This document shows positions 1 through 6,669 of a stretch of 9,445 nt of DNA, piece by piece (the first letter of the stretch is position 1; the number at the start of each line of letters is the position of its first letter). This stretch comes from Planctomycetota bacterium (GTDB lineage: Bacteria > Planctomycetota > Phycisphaerae > Sedimentisphaerales > Anaerobacaceae): the NCBI GenBank assembly GCA_020344865.1, contig CP070830.1, positions 1,668,302 to 1,677,746 on the forward strand, given 5' to 3'. The notes under the pieces are model-generated. The model was not told the DNA's origin, did not search any database, and worked only from the letters and a program-made list of their open reading frames with translations. Both the position numbers and the translations under genes were made by a program.

Positions 1-482
1 AGCCCCAAAAGACCCGCCGGTATCCCGCTCAACAGCCCGCACACAATACTCAAACCCGCCGACCGCCGTGCACCCGAAATATCAAAACCACCCGCCCCTC
101 CGTCAGAATGCCTGAATTTCAACCAATTGTAAACCACAACATAAATCATAAATCCCCCGAGAATCCGCGCCAGAAGATAACTGTTCTCCCCCGCAAAAAC
201 CGAGCTGTTACTAATCGCCACCCCAATCACGCTTCCCGCCGCGGCCGCAGGTACAAGCCATTTAAGAACATCCACCATCAAAACCTTCTCGCGCCGATGC
301 ACAATCGTAGCGGACGCCCCGACAAAAAAACTGCATATCATCGCCGCCGCCTGATACAGATGCTGGTTCTCGCCGAACGCAAACACCAGTCCCGGTATAA
401 GAACCACCGCCCCACCAATCCCCAGTAAGCCCCCGAAAAAACCCATCACAACACCTATCGCCGCTAATATCAAATATTCCAT
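1..482 (-). CDS. TauE/SafE-family membrane permease, C-terminus cut by window edge
   Basis: The visible 160 residues are the N-terminal part of a multi-spanning inner-membrane protein. Residues 1-35 form a first hydrophobic segment carrying the glycine-rich signature GGLLGIGGAVVLIP (17-30), typical of TauE/SafE anion permeases. Further hydrophobic segments lie at about 41-61, 71-91 and 103-121. After a short polar loop (123-140) a second glycine-rich segment begins, CGLLSGIPAGLLG (148-160), the start of the repeated second half expected in this family. Family members export sulfite, sulfoacetate or related organic anions, but the substrate cannot be read here. The ATG lies 6 nt after the trpC stop codon, so translation is probably coupled and the gene is the last one seen in the smpB-DUF1844-trpC unit. 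The reading frame stays open to base 1, so the C-terminal half is outside the window. The family call is firm and the substrate is unknown. Confidence 0.88.
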   Translation of the reverse strand, partial: MEYLILAAIGVVMGFFGGLLGIGGAVVLIPGLVFAFGENQHLYQAAAMICSFFVGASATIVHRREKVLMVDVLKWLVPAAAAGSVIGVAISNSSVFAGENSYLLARILGGFMIYVVVYNWLKFRHSDGGAGGFDISGARRSAGLSIVCGLLSGIPAGLLG

Positions 483-488
483 CAGCCG

Positions 489-1292
489 TCAGCCAAATAG
501 CTCCGCAAATCTCGCACTTATATCATCGCTCTCGCAAAGCACCTGCCCCACCAGCACCGCCTTCACCCCGACCGACTTTAGCTTCTCAACATCCGCCCGC
601 GTCTTTATCCCGCTCTCGGCCACCAGTTCGTTCTTATTATCCAGCAGCCCCGCCAACCGTCCAGTCGTATTCAAGTCCACCTCCATCGTCGTAAGGTCGC
701 GATTATTAATCCCTAAGACGCTGTACCCCTTCTTCGGAAACCCCACAACACTCCGCACCTGCATCAGCGTATCGGCCCCGTGCACCTCCAGCAGAACCGT
801 CAGCGTCAGTTCCGCCGCCGCTATCATCAAATCCATCAATCGCCCCGCCGGCAATGCCTCCGCTATCAGTAGTATCGCGTCCGCCCCCGCCGCCCGCGAC
901 TCGTACACCTGCCACTTATCGATAATAAAATCCTTCCGCAGAACCGGCAAATCAACCGCCTCCTTAATCTGACTCACATACTCCAGCCTCCCCTGAAAAT
1001 GCTTCTCGTCCGTCAAGACGCTGATAGCGTCCGCCCCGCACTCCTCGTACGTCCGCGCAATCGCCACCGCGTCGAAGTCCTCCCGTATCACCCCCGCCGA
1101 CGGCGACGCCTTCTTCACCTCCGCTATAACATTCAGCCCCCGTTTGTTGCGCTTCGTGACCGCCTTGTAAAAATTCCGGCACTTGCCCATCGACGCGACC
1201 TCGTCGCGCAGCTCCTCCAGACTCCGCGCCTTCCGCCGCTCATCCACCTCCGCCCTCTTATCAGCAATAATCTTCTCTAATATATTCGCCAA
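489..1292 (-). CDS. trpC: Indole-3-glycerol phosphate synthase
   Basis: This cytosolic enzyme closes the indole ring of CdRP to give indole-3-glycerol phosphate, the fourth step of tryptophan synthesis from chorismate. The 267 residues match a single-domain (beta/alpha)8 TrpC of normal length. Visible family blocks are VIAEVKKASPSAGVI (55-69, with the catalytic Glu58 and Lys60), VLRKDFIID (117-125, Lys120), LLEVHG (167-172, Glu169), LGINNRDL (193-200, Asn196) and VAESGI (224-229, Ser227). The site is therefore complete. The start is a TTG: an in-frame TGA lies five codons upstream, the next ATG is residue 35, and TTG gives the usual N-terminus beginning ILEKIIADKR. A GAGG sits 10 nt before it. 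No PRAI (TrpF) fusion is present and no other trp gene is in the window. It is probably cotranscribed with the DUF1844 gene upstream (50 nt) and the permease downstream (6 nt). Confidence 0.97.
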   Translation of the reverse strand: MANILEKIIADKRAEVDERRKARSLEELRDEVASMGKCRNFYKAVTKRNKRGLNVIAEVKKASPSAGVIREDFDAVAIARTYEECGADAISVLTDEKHFQGRLEYVSQIKEAVDLPVLRKDFIIDKWQVYESRAAGADAILLIAEALPAGRLMDLMIAAAELTLTVLLEVHGADTLMQVRSVVGFPKKGYSVLGINNRDLTTMEVDLNTTGRLAGLLDNKNELVAESGIKTRADVEKLKSVGVKAVLVGQVLCESDDISARFAELFG

Positions 1293-1302
1293 GCCGCTCG
1301 CG

Positions 1303-1306
1303 CCTC
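1303..1306 (-). promoter_or_regulatory. Ribosome-binding site of trpC (supports TTG start)
   Basis: GAGG on the minus strand lies 10 nt before the TTG start and overlaps the in-frame TGA that rules out a longer N-terminus. It is weak but well placed. Confidence 0.45.
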
Positions 1307-1342
1307 AACACGCCAAACTAAAATCCAAAACAATCCGGACTC

Positions 1343-1744
1343 TTATTTTTTCTCTTCCGACACCTGCACATACGCCATCCGCACCTGGTTCAGCATATTG
1401 GTAAGTGCCTTTTCTTCCTGCTCGCTCAGGTTGCCCTTCGTCTTCTCTTCCAGCGTCTCCAGCATATCGATATTATACTTCGCCAGGCCTAAGTCCGGCT
1501 CTCTCTTTCCCTCCTCGCCCTCCACCGCCAGAACGCCCATGGAAAATAGCGACTGCGTAACGAGCATGCTCAAAAGCGCCGCAAAATCGCCCTTCGGCAG
1601 CGGCCCGCGCCGCTCCGGCCCTTTCTTCTCTTCCTTCTCCGCCTTCTCCTGCGCCGCTAATACCTCCTTCTCCTTCTTCGCCTGCTCCTTCCAGTCCTCA
1701 TCACTTATAATCTTCTTATCGTCTTTCTTTTCTTCTTCAGCCAT
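1343..1744 (-). CDS. DUF1844 family protein
   Basis: This is a 133-residue soluble protein of unknown function. Residues 1-46 are highly charged (Lys/Glu-rich, probably disordered or coiled). The conserved part starts near residue 53 with FAALLSMLVTQSLFSMGVLA, then DLGLAKYNIDMLETLEEKTKG (84-104), LSEQEEKALTNML (106-118) and RMAYV (122-126). This order of blocks (a phenylalanine-led hydrophobic helix, an AK.NID.L..L..KTKGNL segment, an R.AYV end) is the DUF1844 pattern known from Planctomycetota, Acidobacteriota and Desulfobacterota. No catalytic residues or signal peptide are visible. An AAGGAG lies 8 nt before the ATG. The gene starts 25 nt after the smpB stop and precedes trpC by 50 nt. The family call is firm; the job is unknown, although the smpB linkage suggests a housekeeping setting. 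Confidence 0.9.
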   Translation of the reverse strand: MAEEEKKDDKKIISDEDWKEQAKKEKEVLAAQEKAEKEEKKGPERRGPLPKGDFAALLSMLVTQSLFSMGVLAVEGEEGKREPDLGLAKYNIDMLETLEEKTKGNLSEQEEKALTNMLNQVRMAYVQVSEEKK

Positions 1745-1752
1745 CTCTTATA

Positions 1753-1758
1753 CTCCTT
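1753..1758 (-). promoter_or_regulatory. Shine-Dalgarno site of the DUF1844 gene
   Basis: AAGGAG on the minus strand, 8 nt from the ATG at 1744, is one of the best-spaced ribosome-binding sites in the window. It forms the edge of the CTCCT-type repeat that also spans the smpB stop codon. Confidence 0.65.
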
Positions 1759-1787
1759 ACTACTTACTCCTACCTCCTGACTCCTTT
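1753..1787. repeat. CTCCT-type intergenic repeat, copy 1
   Basis: On the plus strand this tract has CTCCT units at irregular 7-11 nt steps, starting CTCCTTAC and then CTTACTCCT, CTCCT and CTCCTT. Aligned by eye without gaps to 3783-3817 it matches at about 27 of 35 positions. It covers the last sense codons and stop of smpB plus the start of the smpB-DUF1844 gap. Confidence 0.5.
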
Positions 1788-2270
1788 CCTTTTATACCTT
1801 TTCATATCCCTGTCAACATCTCGCTTCTGCGTCCTCTCGGTGATTCTCTTTCGCTTATCATACTGCCTCTTTCCCCGTGCCAAAGCCAGTTCTATCTTCG
1901 CTATCCCCTTCCCGTTAAAATAAATCCGCAGCGGCACTAATGTAAACCCCCGCTGCTCCAGCTTAACCCTTATCCTGTGAATCTCACCCTTGTGCAGCAG
2001 CAGCTTCCTCTTCCTCGCCGGCTCATGCTTGGCCGCTCCGGCCTGCTTGTATTCCGCTATACTCGCCCCCACAAGCCAGCACTCGTCCTTCTCTATCCTC
2101 GCGTACGACCCGCTGAGGTCCGCCTGCCCCTCCCGAAGGCTCTTCACCTCCGTCCCTAACAGAGACATCCCCGCCTCGTAACGCTCCATCAGCTCGAAGT
2201 TGCGATACGCCTTCTTATTGACCGCTATCTGGTCTTCTTTCGCCTTGCCTTTACCAGTTCTCGCCGACAT
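1770..2270 (-). CDS. smpB: SsrA-binding protein SmpB
   Basis: SmpB binds tmRNA and delivers it to ribosomes stalled without a stop codon, where it mimics the missing codon-anticodon pair during trans-translation. The 166 residues show the family blocks in order: NKKAYRNFEL (18-27), GMSLLGTEVKSLREG (34-48), HEPARKRKLLLHKGEI (82-97) and the strand-rich core LVPLRIYFNGKGIAKIELAL (111-130). A very basic tail follows: ARGKRQYDKR (131-140), then TERTQKRDVDRDMKRYK (144-160). This is the normal length and architecture. The last residues, KGVRR, and the TAG stop lie inside a CTCCT-type repeat, so the extreme C-terminus may be lineage-specific. The ATG at 2270 has no Shine-Dalgarno sequence, but a promoter-like pair lies just upstream. 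It is the first gene of a likely four-gene unit. The ssrA gene itself is not in the window. Confidence 0.97.
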   Translation of the reverse strand: MSARTGKGKAKEDQIAVNKKAYRNFELMERYEAGMSLLGTEVKSLREGQADLSGSYARIEKDECWLVGASIAEYKQAGAAKHEPARKRKLLLHKGEIHRIRVKLEQRGFTLVPLRIYFNGKGIAKIELALARGKRQYDKRKRITERTQKRDVDRDMKRYKRKGVRR

Positions 2271-2277
2271 CTAAAAC

Positions 2278-2306
2278 ATAATAACAACCCAACCCCATTT
2301 TTACAA
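2278..2306 (-). promoter_or_regulatory. Candidate sigma70-type promoter of the smpB operon
   Basis: On the minus strand TTGTAA (2301-2306) and TATTAT (2278-2283) are separated by exactly 17 nt. They match TTGACA/TATAAT at 4/6 and 5/6 positions. A start site 6-8 nt below the -10 box falls at about 2270-2272, at or within two bases of the smpB ATG, which has no ribosome-binding site. This fits a leaderless transcript, by inference only. Confidence 0.4.
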
Positions 2307-2426
2307 CCAATCACCAGCCTATCTAACTGCGGCCTGATTGCCCTGTCTGGTTCATCCATTCTTATTTTCTTCCCATTTCACAAAGTCTCGTACCGCACCT
2401 CCTAACGATTGCCCGATTTACTTATT

Positions 2427-3593
2427 TTATGGTAATAGTTCTTCATATAGCTTTTTTCTCTCTCCTGTTGTTACATTGATTTGATTGATTGTTGTGGAAT
2501 CTCCATTGTGTTCATGCTTACTGTAGTATATGTAGCTATCGTGTATGCCAGACCAGTTCCACTGCCCACCCTCCCAGATTTTCTTACCTGTGGTTATATC
2601 ATAAGCGAATATTTTACCAACAGTATTGCCAATGATAATATCATCATATGTTCGTGCAGTTGAGGCAAACCAATCTGGTTTGAAAACTTCCCTCTTCTCC
2701 AGTTCCGGAACTGACAATGAATATATCACATGTCTATTCAATTTTTTGAATAATGACTCATCGTAAGAGAACTTGTCTACAGGGGGTACTTTGAAGTGGA
2801 CTTGAATCCAAGCAAGAACATCAGACTTATAAGGACAAATCGACACCCCACGCGTTCTGCCAAAAATTATTGAATTCAGCACTGTTCCATCTTTTTGACG
2901 ATAGCATTTAACCGCTCCAGATAATTCAACTACAAAGTATTCTTTTCGTGTTACACCCTCAGGGAAAAGACTGTTGTAAGAGTCTTTTTGTGTCCAACAT
3001 ATTTTGCCATCATCAACTCTCAATCCGCAAATTTGCACATCTGTTAAAGTGTATGTGTCAACCGAAGTCTTTTTTCGGGTTGCTTTCTGTACGCAGAGAA
3101 TCTTCGGAGAACGCGCTATGGTGGAATGCACACCGGATACTCTCCAAAGTTCTTTCGATTGTTTCAAATCAACACAACACAAGAAATCTACATCGTCCTT
3201 TTCGCCTCTTAATAAAACATGCATACTTTCTAAGTATTCGAGACCGCATTTAGTTAAGCCACTCTTATACATGAGTTTCAAATCGCCTGAGCTAAAGTCG
3301 CATTGATAGATATCAGAGTCCTTTGTGACCACGAGCTTCTCGTCCATAATAAACCATGGTTTCAGAATGTGCCCCTTGTCTTCGACTTCCCATAGTTTCT
3401 CTCCTTTAGATCTTGAAATACAAATCAACCTGTCGGATTGTAAGCCCGCACCAGCGAACACAATGTGGTGATCGGACACTATAGGAGTGCCGAACTTGGG
3501 GAAATAATAACTTGTAGCTTTGCAGGATTGAGCAGTTGCTGCGAAGAGGCAAATAACTATTATGAAATTTCTTTTTCTAATGAATGTTCTCAT
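2427..3593 (-). CDS. Exported PQQ-like beta-propeller repeat protein
   Basis: The 388 residues begin with a signal peptide: basic RKR at 6-8 and a hydrophobic core about 10-21. It ends in AQSC (Cys24), which could be a weak lipobox or an ordinary signal-peptidase site. The rest is made of blade-like repeats with the 'D...G...W' end seen in PQQ-like/Pyrrolo-quinoline quinone repeat proteins: SKGEKLWEV (62-70), LKQSKELWRV (143-152), RVDDGKICWTQ (192-202), RQKDGTVLN (232-240), YDITTGKKIWEG (331-342) and NVTTGERKKLYE (373-384). Such propellers are usually binding scaffolds outside the cytoplasm. No enzyme signature or PQQ ligand set is visible. The ATG is preceded by a GGTGAAAGGG purine run. It stands alone, 156 nt upstream of smpB on the same strand and divergent from the phosphotransferase gene. 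It is more AT-rich than both neighbours. The fold call is good; the function is unknown. Confidence 0.8.
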   Translation of the reverse strand: MRTFIRKRNFIIVICLFAATAQSCKATSYYFPKFGTPIVSDHHIVFAGAGLQSDRLICISRSKGEKLWEVEDKGHILKPWFIMDEKLVVTKDSDIYQCDFSSGDLKLMYKSGLTKCGLEYLESMHVLLRGEKDDVDFLCCVDLKQSKELWRVSGVHSTIARSPKILCVQKATRKKTSVDTYTLTDVQICGLRVDDGKICWTQKDSYNSLFPEGVTRKEYFVVELSGAVKCYRQKDGTVLNSIIFGRTRGVSICPYKSDVLAWIQVHFKVPPVDKFSYDESLFKKLNRHVIYSLSVPELEKREVFKPDWFASTARTYDDIIIGNTVGKIFAYDITTGKKIWEGGQWNWSGIHDSYIYYSKHEHNGDSTTINQINVTTGERKKLYEELLP

Positions 3594-3693
3594 CTCATGA
3601 ATTTCCCTTTCACCACAACCTCATCCCTCACTCTTCTTGTGTCTGGAGTCTTGAGTCTTCTGTCTCAGATAATTCCGCTTCTGCGTTCCCACC

Positions 3694-3721
3694 ATTCTAC
3701 CAATTCCAACTCCCATTTCAA
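3694..3721 (-). promoter_or_regulatory. Candidate sigma70-type promoter of the beta-propeller gene
   Basis: On the minus strand TTGAAA (3716-3721) and TAGAAT (3694-3699) are each 5/6 to consensus, with a 16-nt spacer. The predicted start near 3687 would give a leader of roughly 95 nt. The region is low-complexity, so a chance match is possible. Confidence 0.35.
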
Positions 3722-3782
3722 CCCAAAAATCCCAACCCAATCTCCACTCAATAATCACTAATCATTCATCATTTCAAAGGCT

Positions 3783-3817
3783 CTCCTTAGTTCTTGCTCC
3801 TGGCTCCTTGCTCCTAT
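3783..3817. repeat. CTCCT-type intergenic repeat, copy 2
   Basis: CTCCTTAG, CTTGCTCCT, GGCTCCTT and GCTCCT follow each other with the same spacing as in 1753-1787, and about 27 of 35 positions are identical by eye. Here the tract is wholly intergenic. Confidence 0.5.
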
Positions 3818-3928
3818 CTTTGCATTTTAATCTGTAATTTTGCTATTTACATTTTGATTTTTAATCTTCCCTCCCCCTCCTGATACAACCACCAAAATAA
3901 ACTGGTAAATTCACCGCGATTTAGCTAC

Positions 3929-3943
3929 TATAACGCCTAAGGA
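3929..3943 (+). promoter_or_regulatory. -10-like box and Shine-Dalgarno site of the phosphotransferase gene
   Basis: AAGGA (3939-3943) lies 9 nt before the ATG at 3953 and is a good ribosome-binding site that fixes the start. TATAAC (3929-3934) resembles a -10 box, but no convincing -35 lies at the right distance, and the leader would be only about 12 nt. The SD is the stronger call. Confidence 0.45.
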
Positions 3944-3952
3944 TTCTCCATT

Positions 3953-6625
3953 ATGAGCGAACCAAACGTTGTCTCCCTCAATGCCATTCGCAAGGCCGAA
4001 GAAAGCACAGTCGGCCCCAAGGCCGCCAGCCTCTCCCGCATGATGCGAATCGGCCTTCCCGTCCCGCCCGGATTCTGCGTCACCGAAGCCGCATTCCGAC
4101 GGCACATAACAGCCAACAACCTCACAGACAAAATTCAATCTGCTCTCGATAAACTTACAAAGGCCAAACCACATGCCGCCGCCTCTCTTCTCTCAGAGCT
4201 CCGACACGCCATCATCGATGCGCCTGTGGCCGATGCCCTTCGCGACGATATAGCCAGCCATTACCGCGCCCTCGCCGCCGAACGTCTTGCTGTCCGCTCA
4301 TCAGCCACCGCCGAAGACCTGCCCGGCCACTCCTTCGCCGGCCAGTACGACACCTGCCTCGGCGTCGCCGACCTCCCTGCCTGCATCGACGCCGTCAAAA
4401 TATGCTGGGCCTCTCTCTGGACCGACCGCGCATACACCTACCGTCAAACAAATGGCTTTGACCACCTCAAGGTGAATATGGCCGTTATCGTCCAGTCACT
4501 CGTCCCCGCCGACGCCGCCGGCGTAATCTTCACCGCCGACCCCCTCACCGGCTACTCAAGCCGAATCGTAATCGAGGCCTGCTTCGGACTCGCAGACTCT
4601 CTGGTTTCGGGCAAGGTCAGCCCCGACCGTTTTCGAATTGCCCGCGACACGCTCACAATAATCTCAAGAAACATATCCGAAAAGAAATCCAAATCCGTTC
4701 TTGCCCCCCGCGCCGGCGTTCACCAGCAAGCAGTGCCCCCCCACCTCGCCGAACAGCCCTGCATAGACGACACCCTCATCACAAAACTGGCAAAACTGGC
4801 CCAGAAGGCCGAAAGAAAATTCGGCTCTCCTCAGGATATCGAATGGGCCGTTTCCGGCAACAGGCTCTTCTTCCTTCAATCGCGCCCTGTTACCTCCAGA
4901 CCCCCGCAAAAATCCTGGCAAGACCGACAGGTCTGGACCAATGCCGCCGTGCGCGACGTTGCGCCCGATGTCGTCACGCCGACCTTCTGGTCACTGATGG
5001 AGCAATGCATCGACCCCCTATTTGGGCCATTATTTCGCGTTGTCGGTGCCGACATCGGAGACAATCCCCTCGCCGGCCTCGTCGCCGGAAGGGTATACTT
5101 CAATATCAACACCATTATGGCCATCGTTCGCAATCTCCCCGCCTCGGCGCACACAGCAATAGCCTGCTCTGCTGGCGGTCAGCACATACAACAATTCGAC
5201 CTCGGTCAGCTTGACATCCCACCCGAAGACCTGCCTGAATTCAAACACTGCCTCATCAAGGCCCTCCTCCGCCTACCGATTTCAATCTGCCAGATTTACC
5301 GGCATCGAACCGCAAAATCATTCGCCTTCCTCCAAATACTGGCCCATACTAATAAAACCAACCGCATGCGTGACCTAACCAAAACAAGCAGCACTGAACT
5401 TGTCAATCTGCTCCTCGGTACCATCGAAAAGTCATTCAACGAGGTCAACTTGCTTTATGTGTTTGTACCCCTCTCATGGCTCCCCCTCGTCTATGGTTTC
5501 TGCAGAAGATGGCTCGGCGACGAAAACGGCCGCCTGGCCAATTCGCTCTTGGCCGGCGCCGCAGATATGCAGGACGTTCAGGCCGGTATCGCCCTCTGGG
5601 AACTCGCCCAAAAAGCCGCCGCCGACCCCGCCCTAAGACAAACAGTCCTTTCGGCGGACAACTGGCAAAAGCTGCAGCCCTCACTTACAGCAAGCCCGTC
5701 CGCCCGCGATTTTCTAAAAGCCTGGGACGAATTTATGACCCTGCACGGCCATCACTGTCGCGGCGAAATCCTGCTCTTCGTCCCGCGCTGGTATGAAACG
5801 CCTGATTACATATTGTCCATCGTCAAAACTTATATCGAGGCCGCCGACAAACATAACCCCCTCAGTGATTTGAACAAAAGGATAAACCAGCGCGAACAGC
5901 TCCTCGACGACACCCTCAAAAAGCTGAGAAATCCCCTCAAGCGCATCCTCCTCAAACGCGCAGTCCTCAAAGCCCGCAAAGCCCTGGCCTTTCGTGAGAA
6001 CGTCAAAAGCGAAGTCGTGCGCCTACTATCCCGCAGTAGAGAGGCGCTCCTCGAGTTGGGCCGCAGGCTCACCGCCGACCAAATCTTTGAAAGCCCCGAT
6101 GACATCTTCTTTGTAACATTCCAGGAACTCCCTGCCGTTGTAGACAACACGGCCGATTTTGATATTCGACAAACCATTCGCGACCGCCGCCTCGAGTATG
6201 AAAAAAATAAATCGCTCTCCCCGCCGCCAGTCGTCGTCGGCCGCTTCGACCCCGACAAGTACACCCCCCCGGAAATCGACACCGACGCCGCGGTCCTGCA
6301 CGGCATCGCAACATCTCCCGGCGCCGTCACCGGCCCCGCCCGCGTCATCCTCCGCTCCGACGACCGCCAGCACGTCCTGCCCGGCGAGATTCTTGTCGCT
6401 CCCTTCACCGACCCCGGCTGGACGCCCTATTTCGTAACAGCCGCCGGTGTAGTCATGGACCAGGGCGGCCTGCTCTCACACGGAAGCATCATCGCACGCG
6501 AATTCGGTATCCCCGCCGTCGTAAACGTAGGCCCCGCTACCAAAATCATCAAAACCGGACAAAAAATCCACCTCGACGCAAACAATGGCCACGTCACCAT
6601 CTCCCCCGACAATCAATCTACTTAA
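3953..6625 (+). CDS. Rifampicin phosphotransferase-like dikinase (ATP-grasp / substrate / phosphohistidine domains)
   Basis: This 890-residue protein has the three-part layout of rifampicin phosphotransferase (RPH), known members of which are close to 870 residues. Residues 1-314 are a PPDK_N ATP-grasp domain: VGPKAASLSRM (20-30), GLPVPPGFCVTEAAF (34-48), LAVRSSATAEDLPGHSFAGQ (112-131), AGVIFTADPLTG (189-200), QDIEWAV (294-300) and FFLQSRPVTS (306-315). Residues ~325-750 are a helical middle region with APDVVTPTFWSLME (337-350) and HGHHCRGEILLFVPRWYE (598-615), positions where RPH binds its acceptor. Residues ~780-890 are the swivelling phosphohistidine domain, GGLLSHGSIIAREFGIPAVV (838-857) with His843 as phosphate carrier. 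The PEP/pyruvate TIM barrel that follows this domain in PEP synthase is absent. ATP would therefore give a phosphohistidine and then phosphorylate an unidentified small molecule; rifamycin is only one possibility. It is monocistronic here and GC-rich like the smpB block. Confidence 0.85.
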   Translation: MSEPNVVSLNAIRKAEESTVGPKAASLSRMMRIGLPVPPGFCVTEAAFRRHITANNLTDKIQSALDKLTKAKPHAAASLLSELRHAIIDAPVADALRDDIASHYRALAAERLAVRSSATAEDLPGHSFAGQYDTCLGVADLPACIDAVKICWASLWTDRAYTYRQTNGFDHLKVNMAVIVQSLVPADAAGVIFTADPLTGYSSRIVIEACFGLADSLVSGKVSPDRFRIARDTLTIISRNISEKKSKSVLAPRAGVHQQAVPPHLAEQPCIDDTLITKLAKLAQKAERKFGSPQDIEWAVSGNRLFFLQSRPVTSRPPQKSWQDRQVWTNAAVRDVAPDVVTPTFWSLMEQCIDPLFGPLFRVVGADIGDNPLAGLVAGRVYFNINTIMAIVRNLPASAHTAIACSAGGQHIQQFDLGQLDIPPEDLPEFKHCLIKALLRLPISICQIYRHRTAKSFAFLQILAHTNKTNRMRDLTKTSSTELVNLLLGTIEKSFNEVNLLYVFVPLSWLPLVYGFCRRWLGDENGRLANSLLAGAADMQDVQAGIALWELAQKAAADPALRQTVLSADNWQKLQPSLTASPSARDFLKAWDEFMTLHGHHCRGEILLFVPRWYETPDYILSIVKTYIEAADKHNPLSDLNKRINQREQLLDDTLKKLRNPLKRILLKRAVLKARKALAFRENVKSEVVRLLSRSREALLELGRRLTADQIFESPDDIFFVTFQELPAVVDNTADFDIRQTIRDRRLEYEKNKSLSPPPVVVGRFDPDKYTPPEIDTDAAVLHGIATSPGAVTGPARVILRSDDRQHVLPGEILVAPFTDPGWTPYFVTAAGVVMDQGGLLSHGSIIAREFGIPAVVNVGPATKIIKTGQKIHLDANNGHVTISPDNQST

Positions 6626-6669
6626 CTAACAACTGATGAATAAATGCCGCAACAACCCACACCGCAAAA

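Larger units (their letters stand above)
3594..3952. other. Divergent intergenic region, pyrimidine-rich on plus strand
   Basis: These 359 bases lie between the divergent propeller and phosphotransferase genes. No ORF with coding character or structured RNA is apparent. From left to right they hold: a GTCTGGAGTCTTGAGTCTTC tract (3641-3660); a C/A-rich stretch with a minus-strand promoter-like pair (3694-3721); a CTCCT-type repeat (3783-3817); an AT-rich run with CATTTTAATC and CATTTTGATTTTTAATC half-repeats (about 3822-3867); a CTTCCCTCCCCCTCCT run; and the leader of the plus-strand gene. There is no clear hairpin terminator. Confidence 0.7.

Noticed and set aside
108..428. 106-residue plus-strand reading frame at the left edge
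   Set aside because: It is antisense to the TauE/SafE permease, whose family signature is clear, and the product is a basic Arg/Asn/His-rich string.
1398..1940. 180-residue plus-strand reading frame opposite DUF1844 and smpB
   Set aside because: It is Ser/Pro/Phe-rich with no domain and lies antisense to two well-recognised genes. It is a shadow of their codon bias and the CTCCT repeat.
2336..2414. Direct repeat GATTGCCC at 2336-2343 and 2407-2414 as an operator or attachment site
   Set aside because: Only eight bases, no symmetry, no regulator gene nearby, and well within chance for such a spacer.
2948..3306. Overlapping plus-strand frames of about 100 residues
   Set aside because: Both lie inside and antisense to the beta-propeller gene and show no coding features of their own.
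3740..3900. CRISPR array or structured RNA in the repeat-rich spacer
   Set aside because: The repeats are short, imperfect and irregularly spaced with no unique spacers, and no stable hairpin pairing was found by eye.
5830..6408. 192-residue minus-strand reading frame
   Set aside because: Arg/Ser-rich translation wholly inside and antisense to the phosphotransferase gene. It has no recognisable motif and is explained by GC-rich codons.
3953..6625. Annotation as phosphoenolpyruvate synthase (ppsA)
   Set aside because: The PEP/pyruvate-binding TIM barrel expected after the phosphohistidine domain is missing, and the His domain is at the extreme C-terminus, as in rifampicin phosphotransferase.
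6626..6669. Bidirectional terminator between the convergent phosphotransferase and lipoprotein genes
   Set aside because: No GC-rich inverted repeat followed by a T-run was found on either strand in the 44-nt gap.
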